A DNA stretch of 64,000 nt, from positions 16,508,609 to 16,572,608 of the forward strand of contig NC_091149.1 in the NCBI RefSeq assembly GCF_041381155.1, in the 5' to 3' direction. A program made the translations under genes and the position numbers. A model generated the notes under the pieces. It was not told the DNA's origin and ran no database searches. It was given only the letters and a program-made list of their open reading frames with translations. This DNA comes from Argopecten irradians. Lineage: Eukaryota; Mollusca; Bivalvia; Pectinida; Pectinidae. This document shows positions 1 through 12,600 of the stretch, in pieces (position 1 is the stretch's first letter; each line of letters starts with the position of its first letter).

Positions 1-1493
1 ACTCTTTTTATCTTTTATTACATGATTTTTTAGCGATTTAGTCCCTTTAATCAAAATTTACAAGGTAGTGTGTGACCTGGTTTAGTAGCCATTCTCGGTG
101 TTGTTTACACAACAGGTTGATACTTGTTTGACTATTTCTAAACGTGATGCAATCGTTGCCGTTATCAATAGATGGATTACCCAATGACGATTTAAATAAA
201 TGGGAAAACCTATATCGATTAGAACCCCCCTCTTCCCATGACGTCATCGATCGGTACCCCCTGTTGAAGGGGGGTGTCTTAGGGAGGTGCCAGGAGGGTA
301 GTAAGGATTATATAGGAGGTGCACTGGGTGACCCTGCGCAAAAAACCGGTACTTTTGTACTACTCGTGGGGACATGTCACATTATAGCGCCCTCTTTCCG
401 TTGTGGACTTGTGACATCGCTCTAATCCAATACACATAATCCATGCGTGACAAACACCTCAGTTGTTCTAATTACTTAATATTGAATTATAATTTTATGT
501 TTGATTAATTCCTACTATGCAAATCTATTGAGTATAATTGTGTCTGATTAAAGGACCGGAGTCCTATGGCGTTCGTGCGAAGAACACAAGCTCCTGTCAC
601 AAGTAACTGGCATCACCCGAAGGGTCCACATGATTTTTTTAATCGGAAAGAGCTTCCTGGATATCGCGGGGACATGTCACATTATAGCGCCCTCTTTCCG
701 TTGTGGACTTGTGACATCGCCCTAATCCAGTACACCTAATTCATGCGTGACAAACACCTCAGTTGTTCTAATTACTTAATATCGAATTAAGATTTTATGT
801 TTGATTAATTCCTACTATGCAATCTATTGAGTATAATTGTGTCTGATTAAAGGACCGGAGTCCTATGGCGTTCGTGCGAAGAACACAAGCTCCTGTCACA
901 AGTAACTGGCATCACCCGAAGGGTCCACATGAACTTTTTAGTCGGAAAGAGCTTCCTGGATATCGCGGGGACATGTCACATTATAGCGCCCTCTTTCCGT
1001 TGTGGACTTGTGACATCGCCCTAATCCAGTACACCTAATTCATGTGTGACAAACACCTCAGTTGTTCTAATTACTTAATATCGAATTATGATTTTATGTT
1101 TGATTAATTCCTACTATGCAATCTATTGAGTATAATTATGTCTGATTAAACGACCGGAGTCCTATGGCGTTCATGCGAAGAACACAAGCTCCTGTCACCA
1201 GTAACTGGCATCACCCGAAGGGTCCACATGAATTTTTTAGTCGGAAAGAGCTTCCTGGATATCGCGGGGACATGTCACATTATAGCACCCTCTTTCCGTT
1301 GTGGACTTGTGACATCGCCCTAATCCAGTACACCTAATTCATGCGTGAGAAACACCTCAGACTTTGTTAGTAATTGTGCTGAAACTTACCTTTTCCTCAG
1401 CTGTATATATTCCAAGGCTTCTGATGCTTCTCGTTCCGGGGTCTTCTGCAGAATGACTTATTACTTCATTTACGCCTGTATTTTTCACATTAT
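1..1493. repeat. Higher-order repeat block B-A-A-A-A-C, copy 1
   Basis: Module B (41-366) is followed by four tandem copies of the ~300-bp module A. Each A copy opens with GGGGACATGTCACATTATAG, at about 367, 668, 967 and 1266. Module C (about 1378-1485) follows. The same modules recur at 3255-7556 and, diverged, at 20831-21245. The last A copy is fused to C through its CCTCAG segment. Short ORFs here are simply repeated with the module and lack support as genes. The block joins the 1.4-kb satellite at about 1493 through an A-module fragment. Confidence 0.85.
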
Positions 1494-3254
1494 AGCACCC
1501 TCTTTGATTAAGACATCCACTATGAGATGGTCTTTGATTGAGACGTCCGCTGTCAGATGCTCTTTGATTTAGATACCCTATTTAAATCAAACACCATCCC
1601 GGCCATATCATAGCGGATCATCCACGTCCGAATTCCGGATTGTGTTTCTCACAATTGACGAATTGGCTTTTCGATATTTCTATATACGATATTACGTGAT
1701 CAGACTAGTGATGGTACGAGGTGTCCTATAGGTTGGAATATGACTCCGAAATATATGACGTCACTAAGCAAATCACTACATGTATATATATCGCAGTCAT
1801 AGAGTTTTAAATTATTAAAATGTATTCAACTCCTTCAGGAAAAGACAACAAACTACCACCACTACTATTGCTATTATGGATGAAGCGATGTCACTCCTTA
1901 CTCACATTGTTACCTTGTCCTTGACAAGACTTTTTACAAGAATCCTAGACGAGTGAATGGGAAGGATAATTTCGATATGCATAGACGTGGTAATAGGCCG
2001 GTTGTCAACGGTATTGGTAGATGTGATGATGGCCTGGTTTGCGATGTTAAACATACATTCAGTAATGACCAATCTGATGAATGCCATCGCACATATGGTG
2101 ATAACTAGGTTATTGACGATCGTTGTTCGTATGGTGATGGATAAACTTCGGACAAGAATAATGAACACGGTAGTGGCGAGATTGCGGACAGCAATAGTCT
2201 GGTGATTATCAAGAAGGATCTAAAATGTACTCATTGACTTCGATTCGGACTCGACATTGCATCAATATTCATTCTGAGAAAGACATCCACGATGAAAACG
2301 TAATGTCATTAAAGACGAAACACTAGTCAATTTTGAAGATTATCTCGTCGCCGACATCAAAGAAAAACTGACCTGCTGAGAGCATAATGCTATATTTCAC
2401 GACATTGGACGACACGTGTGGCTCCTTTAGCTGTGTCATCACACACGCTGGCTTCTTCAGATCGTCTGTCTTCAGTTCCTCATCAATCCTTAATAAAATA
2501 ACTTACTTACCATACAATATTCAAATTTCTGTGATATTTTCAAATAATATTGGCCAGATTGATTGCGTCAATGCACACATGTTTATCATTCAGCCTTTGA
2601 TTTAGGCATCCACTATGAGATGGTCATTGATTTAGACATCCGTTACGAGATGGTCTTTGATTCAAGAATCCGCTATACGATGGTATTCGATTAATACACC
2701 ATATATGAAATGCTCTTTAATTAAAGCAACCACTATGAGATGGCCTTTGATTAAGGCGTCCGTTATCAGATGGTCTTTGATTTAGACATCCTATCAGAGA
2801 TGGTCTCTGCTATGAGATGGTCTTTAGTTTAGGCATCCATTAGGAAATGGCGTTTGATTCAGACACCATATATGAAATGCTCTTTAATTAAAGCATCCAC
2901 TATGAAATGTTCTTTGATTGAGGCGTCCTCTATCAGATGGTCTTTGATTTAAACATCCTATCAGAGATGGTCTTTGATTTAAGTATCTGCTATGACATGG
3001 TCTTTAGTTTAGGCATCCACTAGGAGATGGCGTTTGATTCAGACACCTTATATGAAATGGCCTTTGATTAAGACATCCACTATGAGATGGTCTTTGATTG
3101 AGACGTCCGCTGTTAGATGGTCTTTGATTTAGACACCCTATTTAAATCAAACACCACCCCAGACCATATCATAGCGGATCATCCACGTCCGTATTCCGGA
3201 ATGTGTTTCTCATAATTGACGAATTGGCTTTTCGATATTTCTAAGGAGTGATCA
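1494..3254. repeat. Isolated, degraded 1.4-kb satellite unit
   Basis: This carries the same content as the main array at 7557-20830, including the ATGGATGAA segment at 1876. It is more diverged: the ORF is broken by an early TGA, and the 30-bp sub-repeat tail (about 2590-3150) is expanded. It ends abruptly at about 3254, inside the sequence CTTTTCGATATTTCTA, where module B begins. This is an outlying unit separated from the main array by about 4.3 kb of B/A/C/D modules. Confidence 0.85.
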
Positions 3255-6200
3255 TAATCGAAATTTACAAGGTAGTGTGTGACCTGGTTTAGTAGCCATT
3301 CTCGGTGTTGTTTACACAACAGGTTGAAACTTATTTGACTATTTCTAAAGGTGATGCAGTCGTTGCCGTTATCAATAGATGGATTACCCCATGACGATTA
3401 CCCCATGACGATATAAATAGATGGGAAAACCCATATCGATTAGAAACCCCCTCTTCCCATGACGTCATCGATCGGTACCCCCCTGTTGAAGGGGGGTGCC
3501 ATAGGGAGGTGCCAGGGAGGGCGGTAAGGATTATATAGGAGGTGCACTGGGTGACCCTGCGCCAAAACCGGTACTTTTGTACTACTCGCGGGGACATGTC
3601 ACATTATAGCGCCCTCTTTCCGTTGTGGACTTGTGACATCGCCCTAATCCAGTACACCTAATTCATGCGTGACAAACACCTCAGTTGTTCTAATTACTTA
3701 ATATCGAATTATGATTTTATGTTTGATTAATTCCTACTATGCAATCTATTGAGTATAATTATGTCTGATTAAACGACCGGAGTCCAATGGCGTTCATGCG
3801 AAGAACACAAGCTCCTGTCACCAGTAACTGGCATCACCCGAAGGGTCCACATGATTTTTTTAGTCGGAAAGAGCTTCCTGGATATCGCGGGGACATGTCA
3901 CATTATAGCACCCTCTTTCCGTTGTGGACTTGTGACATCGCCCTAATCCAGTACACCTAATTCATGCGTGACAAACACCTCAGACTTTGTTAGTAATTGT
4001 GCTGAAACTTACCTTTTCCTCAGCTGTATATATTCCAAGGGTTCTGATGCTTCTCGTTCCGGCGTCTTCTGCAGAATGACTTATTACTTCATTTACGCCT
4101 GTATTTATACCCTCTCAGACACTCCATTATTTTCACGTAATTTGATTGGCTAATATATTTTTGTGCAATTTTATTTTTCATTTTTTTAGTCTCATCGTAG
4201 TGGTCGGACGTGTTTTACATTGCTCTGTAGGAATTACAAATTTTATGTATGGTTTGTATGTATACACCTGTGTGTGTATATACACATAAATAGGTAACGC
4301 TTCCTGTAAGGGGCCATTTGCAGTTATAGTGATAATAGTGTTAGCGGAATTTAATACGTTTAAGGTTTGTTATTAAAAACATTTATCCTCCACTATGTTG
4401 AAGCCATTGTTGCAGTGTTTCTCTATTTTATATTTATAATTTAGGGATGTTCATCTTCAAACGTTTTTGCTACGGAAATCTGAATTCGTGTGTTATTTAT
4501 GTGTGCCAACTCTGTGGTTCTATAGTAAACAATAAAATTATTATTCAATATATACGTGTATCATGGAAATATAATATTCCTGAAGGTTTGACGAAACATG
4601 AATAGCATAGTTAATAACTGATCTTAATCGAAATTTACAAGGTAGTGTGTGACCTAGTTTAGTAGCCATTCTCGGTGTTGTTTACAAACAGGTTGAAACT
4701 TGTTTGACTATTTCTAAACGTGATGCAATCGTTGCCGTTATCAATAGATGGATTCCCCAATGACGATTTAAATAAATGGGAAAACCTATATCGATTAGAA
4801 CCCCCCTCTTCCCATGACGTCATCGATCGGTACCCCCTGTTGAAGGGGGGTGTCATAGGGAGGTGCCATGTGGGGGGTAGTAAGGATTATATAGGAGGTG
4901 CACTGGGTGACCCTGAGCAAAAAACCGGTACTTTTGTACTACTCGCGGGGACATGTCACATTATAGCGCCCTCTTTCCGTTGTGGACTTGTGACATCGCC
5001 CTAATCCAGTACACATAATCCATGCGTGAAAAACACCTCAGTTGTTCTAATTACTTAACATTGAATTATAATTTTATGTTTGATTAATTCCTACTATGCA
5101 AATCTATTGAGTATAATTGTGTCTGATTAAAGAACCGGAGTCCTATGGCGTTCGTGCGAAGAACACAAGCTCCTGTCACAAGTAACTGGCATCACCCGAA
5201 GGGTCCACATGATTTTTTTAGTCGGAAAGAGCTTCCTGGATATCGCGGGGACATGTCACATTATAGCGCCCTCTTTCCGTTGTGGACTTGTGACATCGCC
5301 CTAATCCAGTACACCTAATTCATGTGTGACAAACACCTCAGTTGTTCTAATTACTTAATATCGAATTAAGATTTTATGTTTGATTAATTCCTACTATGCA
5401 ATCTATTGAGTATAATTGTGTCTGATTAAAGGACCGGAGTCCTATGGCGTTCGTGCGAAGAACACAAGCTCCTGTCACCAGTAACTGGCATCACCCGAAG
5501 GGTCCACATGAATGTTTTAGTCGGAAAGAGCTTCCTGGATATCGCGGGGACATGTCACATTATAGCACCCTCTTTCCGTTGTGGACTTGTGACATCGCCC
5601 TAATCCAGTACACCTAATTCATGCGTGACAAACACCTCAGACTTTGTTAGTAATTGTGCTGAAACTTACCTTTTCCTCAGCTGTATATATTCCAAGGGTT
5701 CTGATGCTTCTCGTTCCGGGGACTTCTGCAGAATGACTTATTACTTCATTTACGCCTGTATTTATAACCTCTCAGACACTCCATTATTTTCACGTAATTT
5801 GATTTGGCTAATATATATATTTTTGTGCAATTTTATTTTTCATTTTTTAGTCTCATCGTAGTGGTCGGACGTGTTTTACATTGCTCTGTAGGAATTACAA
5901 ATTTTATGTATGGTTTGTATGTATACACCTGTGTGTGTATATACACATAAATAGGTAACGCTTCCTGTAAGGGGCCATTTGCAGTTATAGTGATAATAGT
6001 GTTAGCGGAATTTAATACGTTTAAGGTTTGTTATTAAAAACATTTATCCTCCACTATGTTGAGATTATACCTAAATACGTTTTACACAATGACTACATTT
6101 CGAGTAATAACGTATAACTATATACGAGGAAATGTACCGATTTACCGGCACATATACTTAATGTTTACGGGTATATAACTAAACCACTAAACAGTGTTGT

Positions 6201-7556
6201 ATGTGAACACCAAAGAACATTTAGTTCGTGGTAACTTTTAAAACAACTTCCTATAGTTTTTGATAATTTTATACGTTATCAAATCACATCGATATATTCA
6301 TATGGAACTGGTCAACAGTGTCACTATTTCGAAACGTGATGCAATCGTATTCGCTAGAGCTAATCGTTGTACAATGTATATGTAAACCCGTAGTATGTAG
6401 TTATATATAGAGATATGTAATCGTGTTGATTTATATGATAAACGGATTGTTATTCTCTAACGGTTTGTAAATAAAGCCATTGTTGCAGTGTTTCTCTATT
6501 TTATATTTATAATTTAGGGATGTTCATCTTCAAACGTTTTTGCTACGGAAATCTGAATTCGTGTGTTATTTATGTGTGCCAACTCTGTGGTTCTATAGTA
6601 AACAATAAAATTCTTATTCAATATATACATGTATCATGGAAATATAATATTCCTGAAGGTTTGACGAAACATGAATAGCATAGTTAATAACTGATCTTAA
6701 TCGAAATTTACAAGGTAGTGTGTGACCTGGTTTAGTAGCCATTCTCGGTGTTGTTTACACAACAGGTTGAAACTTGTTTGACTATTTCTAAACGTGATGC
6801 AATCGTTGCCGTTATCAATAGATGGATTCCCCAATGACGATTTAAATAAATGGGAAAACCTATATCGATTAGAACCCCCCTCTTCCCATGACGTCATCGA
6901 TCGGTACCCCCTGTTGAAGGGGGGTGTCATAGGGAGGTGCCAGGGGGGGTAGTAAGGATTATATAGGAGGTGCACTGGGTGACCCTGCGCAAAAAACCGG
7001 TACTTTTGTACTACTCGCGGGGACATGTCACATTATAGCGCCCTCTTTCCGTTGTGGACTTGTGACATCGCCCTAATCCAGTACACATAATCCATGCGTG
7101 AAAAACACCTCAGTTGTTCTAATTACTTAATATTGAATTATAATTTTATGTTTGATTAATTCCTACTATGCAATCTATTGAGTATAATTGTGTCTGATTA
7201 AAGGACCGGAGTCCTATGGCGTTCGTGCGAAGAACACAAGCTCCTGTCACCAGTAACTGGCATCACCCGAAGGGTCCACATGATTTTTTTAGTCGGAAAG
7301 AGCTTCCTGGATATCGCGGGGACATGTCACATTATAGCACCCTCTTTCCGTTGTGGACTTGTGACATCGCCCTAATCCAGTACACCTAATTCATGCGTGA
7401 CAAACACCTCAGACTTTGTTAGTAATTGTGCTGAAACTTACCTTTTCCTCAGCTGTATATATTCCAAGGGTTCTGATGCTTCTCGTTCCGGGGTCTTCTG
7501 CAGAATGACTTATTACTTCATTTACGCCTGTATTTTTCACGTTATAGCACCCTCTT
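3255..7556. repeat. Higher-order repeats B-A-A(-A)-C-D, three tandem copies
   Basis: Module B copies lie at 3255-3590, 4618-4945 and 6695-7018. Module A copies lie near 3590, 3889, 4947, 5247, 5547, 7019 and 7319. C copies lie near 4009, 5660 and 7431. Module D lies at about 4111-4617 and 5771-6694. The second D holds about 410 extra bases (about 6062-6474), with one stretch resembling part of module B, which suggests the first D suffered a deletion. The third copy stops after C and joins the 1.4-kb array by the same fusion seen at 1493. Confidence 0.85.
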
Positions 7557-8639
7557 TGATTAAGACATCCACTATGAGATGGTCTTTGATTGAGACGTCC
7601 GCTGTCAGATGCTCTTTGATTTAGACACCCTATTTAAATCAAACACCACCCCAGGCCATATCATAGCGGATCATCCACGTCCGTATTCCGGATTGTGTTT
7701 CTCATAATTGACGAATTGGCTTTTCGATATTTCTATATACGATATCACGTGATCAGACTAGTGATGGTACGAGGTATCCTATAGGTTGGAATATGACTCC
7801 GAAATATATGACGTCACTAAGCAAATCACTACATGTATATATATCGCAGTCATAGAGTTTTAAATTATTTAAAGATATTCAACTCCTTCAGGAAAAGACA
7901 ACAAACTACCACCACTACTATTGCTATTATGGATGAACCGATGTCACTCCTTACTCACATTGTTACCTTGTCCTTGACAAGACTTATTACAAGAATCCTA
8001 GACGAGTTAATGGGAAGGATAATTTCGATAATCATAGACGTGGTAATAGGCCGGTTGTCAACGGTATTGGTAGATGTGATGATGGCCTGGTTCGCGATGT
8101 TAAACATACATCCAGTAATGGCCAATCTGATGAATGCCATCGCACATATGGTGATAACCAGGTTATTGACGATCGTTGTTCGTATGGTGATGGCTAAACT
8201 TCGGACAAGAATAATTAACACGGTAGTGGCGAGATTGAGGACAGCAATAGTCTGATGATTATCAAGAAGGATCTATAATTTACTCATTGACTTCGATTCG
8301 GACTCGACATTGCATCAATATTCATTCTGAGAAAGACATCCACGATGGAGACGTAATGTCATTAAAGACGAAACACTAGTCAATTTTGAAGATTATCTCG
8401 TCGCCGACATCAAAGAAAAACTGACCTGCTGAGAGCATAATGCTATATTTCACGACATTGTACGATACGTGCGGCTCCTTTAGCTGTGTCATCACACACG
8501 CTGGCTTCTTCAGATTGTCTGTCTTCAGTTCCTCATCAATCCTTAATAAAACAACTTACTTACCATATGATATTCAAACTTCTGTGATATTTTCAAATAG
8601 TATTGGCCAGATTGATTGCTGCAATGCACACATGTTTAT

Positions 8640-9012
8640 CCTACAGCCTTTGATTTAGGCATCCGCTATGAGATGGATATTGATTTAGACATCCGTTACG
8701 AGATGGTCTTTGATTCAAGAATCCGCTATCCGATGGTCTTTAATTAATACACCATATATGAAATGCTTTTTAATTAAAGCATCCACTATGAGATGGTCTT
8801 TGATTGAGGCGTCCGCTATCAGATGATCTTTGATTTAGACATCCTATCAGAGATGGTCTTTGATTTAAGCATCTGTTATGAGATGGTCTTTAGTTTAGGC
8901 ATCCACTAGGAGATGGCGTTTGATTCAGACACCTTATATGAAATGGCCTTTGATTAAGACATCCACTATGAGATGGTCTTTATTGAGACGTCCGCTGTCA
9001 GATGGTCTTTGA
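8640..9012. repeat. 30-bp sub-repeat tail of the satellite unit (representative)
   Basis: Variants of a 30-bp unit containing CTATGAGATGGTCTTTGATT are tandemly arranged, with alternating versions (GGCATCC, AGACATCC, AGGCGTCC). Each 1.4-kb unit carries such a tail. Copy number differs slightly between units, which accounts for part of the unit-length variation: the units spanning 15770-15880 and 18540-18670 are visibly rearranged. Confidence 0.85.
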
Positions 9013-9321
9013 TTTAGACACCCTATTTAAATCAAACACCACCCCAGACCATATCATAGCGGATCATCCACGTCCGTATTCCGGATTGTGTTTCTCATAA
9101 TTGACGAATTGGCTTTTCGATATTTCTATATACGATATCACGTGATCAGACTAGTGATGGTACGAGGTATCCTATAGGTTGGAATATGACTCCGAAATAT
9201 ATGATGTCACTAAGCAAATCACTACATGTATATATATCGCAGTCATAGAGTTTTAAATTATTAAAAGGTATTCAACACCTTCAGGAAAAGACAACAAACT
9301 ACCACCACTACTATTGCTATT

Positions 9322-9648
9322 ATGGATGAACCGATGTCACTCCTTACTCACATTGTTACCTTGTCCTTGACAAGACTTATTACAAGAATCCTAGACGAGT
9401 TAATGGGAAGGATAATTTCGATAATCATAGACGTGGTAATAGGCCGGTTGTCAACGGTATTGGTAGATGTGATGATGGCCTGGTTCGCGATGTTAAACAT
9501 ACATCCAGTAATGGCCAATCTGATGAATGCCATCGCACATATGGTGATAACCAGGTTATTGACGATCGTTGTTCGTTTGGTGATGGCTAAACTTCGGACA
9601 AGAATAATTAACACGGTAGTGGCGAGATTGAGGACAGCAATAGTCTGA
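9322..9648 (+). other. Recurrent 108-codon ORF in each 1.4-kb unit (representative copy)
   Basis: An ORF starting ATG-GAT-GAA recurs in every main-array unit. It has 108 codons where intact and is truncated or frameshifted in several, for example near 11000, 15200, 18030 and 20830; the outlying copy at 1876 has an early stop. Residues 5-108 fall into nine 12-residue blocks with Arg near position 2, Leu/Ile at 3, Thr/Ser at 5 and hydrophobics at 7, 8, 11 and 12. Asp at 25, 37 and 49 and Arg at 18, 30 and 42 show the spacing directly. This is a decayed 36-bp tandem repeat. Because 36 is a multiple of three, frames stay open on both strands, and an 88-codon antisense ORF overlaps. I do not recognise a protein family. 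A hydrophobic peptide product is possible but unlikely. Confidence 0.45.
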
Positions 9649-12600
9649 TGATTATCAAGAAGGATCTATAATTTACTCATTGATTTCGATTCGGACTCGA
9701 CATTGCATCAATATTCATTCTGAGAAAGACATCCACGATGGAGACGTAATGTCATTAAAGACGAAACACTAGTCAATTTTGAAGATTATCTCGTCGCCGA
9801 CATCAAAGAAAAACTGACCTGCTGAGAGCATAATGCTATATTTCACGACATTGGACGACACGTGTGGCTCCTTTAGCTGTGTCATCACACACGCTGGCTT
9901 CTTCAGATCGTCTGTCTTCAGTTCCTCATAAATCCTTAATAAAACAACTTACTTACCATATAATATTCAAACTTCTGTGATATTTTCAAATAGTATTGGC
10001 CAGATTGATTGCGGCAATGCACACATGTTTATCATTCAGCCTTTGATTTAGGCATCCGCTATGAGATGGTCATTGATTTAGACATCCGTTACGAGATGGT
10101 CTTTGATTCAAGAATCCGCTATACGATGGTCTTCGATTAATACACCATATATGAAATGGCTTTTTAATTAAAGCATCCACTATGAGATGGTCTTTGATTG
10201 AGGCGTCCGTTATCAGATGGTCTTTGATTTAGACATCCTATCAGAGATGGTCTTTGATTTAGAATCATCATCTGCTATGAGATGGTCTTTAGTTTAGGCA
10301 TCCACTAGGAGATGGCGTTTGATTCAGACACCTTATATGAAATGGCCTTTGATTAAGACATCCACTATGAGATGGTCTTTGATTGAGACGTCCGCTGTCA
10401 GATGCTCTTTGATTTAGACACCCTATTTAAATCAAACACCACCCCAGACCATATCATAGCGGATCATCCACGTCCGTATTCTGGATTGTGTTTCTCATAA
10501 TTGACGAATTGGCTTTTCGATATTTCTATATACGATATCACGTGATCAGACTAGTGATGATACGAGGTATCCTATAGGTTGGAATATGACTCCGAAATAT
10601 ATGATGTCACTAAGCAAATCACTACATGTATATATATCGCAGTCATAGAGTTTTAAATTATTAAAAGGTATTCAACTCCTTCAGGAAAAGACAACAAACT
10701 ACCACCACTACTATTGCTATTATGGATGAACCGATGTCACTCCTTACTCACATTGTTACCTTGTCCTTGACAAGACTTATTACAAGAATCCTAGACGAGT
10801 TAATGGGAAGGATAATTTCGATAATCATAGACGTGGTAATAGGCCGGTTGTCAACGGTATTGGGAGATGTGATGATGGCCTGGTTCGCGATGTTAAACAT
10901 ACATCCAGTAATGGCCAATCTGATGAATGCCATCGCACATATGGTGATAACCAGGTTATTGACGATCGTTGTTCGTATGGTGATGGCTAAACTTTCGGAC
11001 AAGAATAATTAACACGGTAGTGGCGAGATCGAGGACAGCAATAGTCTGATGATTATCAATAAGGATCTATAATTCACTCCTTGATTTCAATTCGGACTCG
11101 ACATTGCATCAATATTCAGTATGAGAAAGACATCCACGATGGAGACGTAATGTCATTAAAGACGAAACACTAGTCAATTTTGAAGATTATCTCGTCGCCG
11201 ACATCAAAGAAAAACTGACCTGCTGAGAGCATAATGCTATATTTCACGACATTGTACGATACGTGCGGCTCCTTTAGCTGTGTCATCACACACGCTGGCT
11301 TCATCAGATTGTCTGTCTTCAGTTTCTTCATAAATCCTTAATAAAACAACTTACTTACCATATAATACTCAAACTTCTGTGATATTTTCAAATAGTATTG
11401 GCCAGATTGATTGCGGCAATGCACACATGTTTATCATTCAGCCTTTGATTTAGGCATCCGCTATGAGATGGTCATTGATTTAGACATCCGTTACGAGATG
11501 GTCTTTGATTCAAGAATCCGCTATACGATGGTCTTTGATTAATACACCATATATGAAATGCTTTTTAATTAAAGCATCCACTATGAGATGGTCTTTGATT
11601 GAGGCGTCCGTTATCAGATGGTCTTTGATTTAGACATCCTATCAGAGATGGTCTTTGATTTAAGCATCTGCTATGAGATGGTCTTTAGTTTAGGCATCCA
11701 CTAGGAGATGGCGTTTGATTCAGACACCTTATATGAAATGGCCTTTGATTAAGACATCCACTATGAGATGGTCTTTGATTGAGACGTCCGCTGTCAGATG
11801 GTCTTTGATTTAGACACCCTATTTAAATCAAACACCACCCCAGACCATATCATAGCGGATCATCCACGTCCGTATTCTGGATTGTGTTTCTCATAATTGA
11901 CGAATTGGTTTTTCGATATTTCTATATACGATATCACGTGATCAGACTAGTGATGGTACGAGGTATCCTATAGGTTGGAATATGACTCCGAAATATATGA
12001 TGTCACTAAGCAAATCAATACATGTATATATATCGCAGTCATAGAGTTTTAAAGTATTAGAAGGTATTCAACTCCTTCAGGAAAAGACAACAAACTACCA
12101 CCACTACTATTGCTATTATGGATGAACCGATGTCACTCCTTACTCACATTGTTACCTTGTCCTTGACAAGACTTCTTACAAGAATCCTAGACGAGTTAAT
12201 GGGAAGGATAATTTCGATAATCATAGACGTGGTAATAGGCCGGTTGTCAACGATATTAGTAGATGTGATGATGGCCTGGTTCGCGATGTTAAACATACAT
12301 CCAGTAATGGCCAATCTGATGAATGCCATCGCACATATGGTGATAACCAGGTTATTGACGATCGTTGTTCGTATGGTGATGGCTAAACTTCGGACAAGAA
12401 TAATTAACATCGGTGTATGTACGAGATTGAGGACAGCAATAGTCTGATGATTATCAAGAAGGATCTATAATTTACTCATTGACTTCGATTCGGACTCGAC
12501 ATTGCATCAATATTCATTCTGAGAAAGACATCCACGATGGAGATGTAATGCCATTAAAGACGAAACACTAGTCAATTTTGAAGATTATCTCGTCGCCGAC

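Noticed and set aside
9348..9614. 88-codon antisense ORF in every satellite unit
   Set aside because: Its openness follows from the 36-bp period and the near identity of the units. It shares third positions with the plus-strand ORF and has no recognisable domain.
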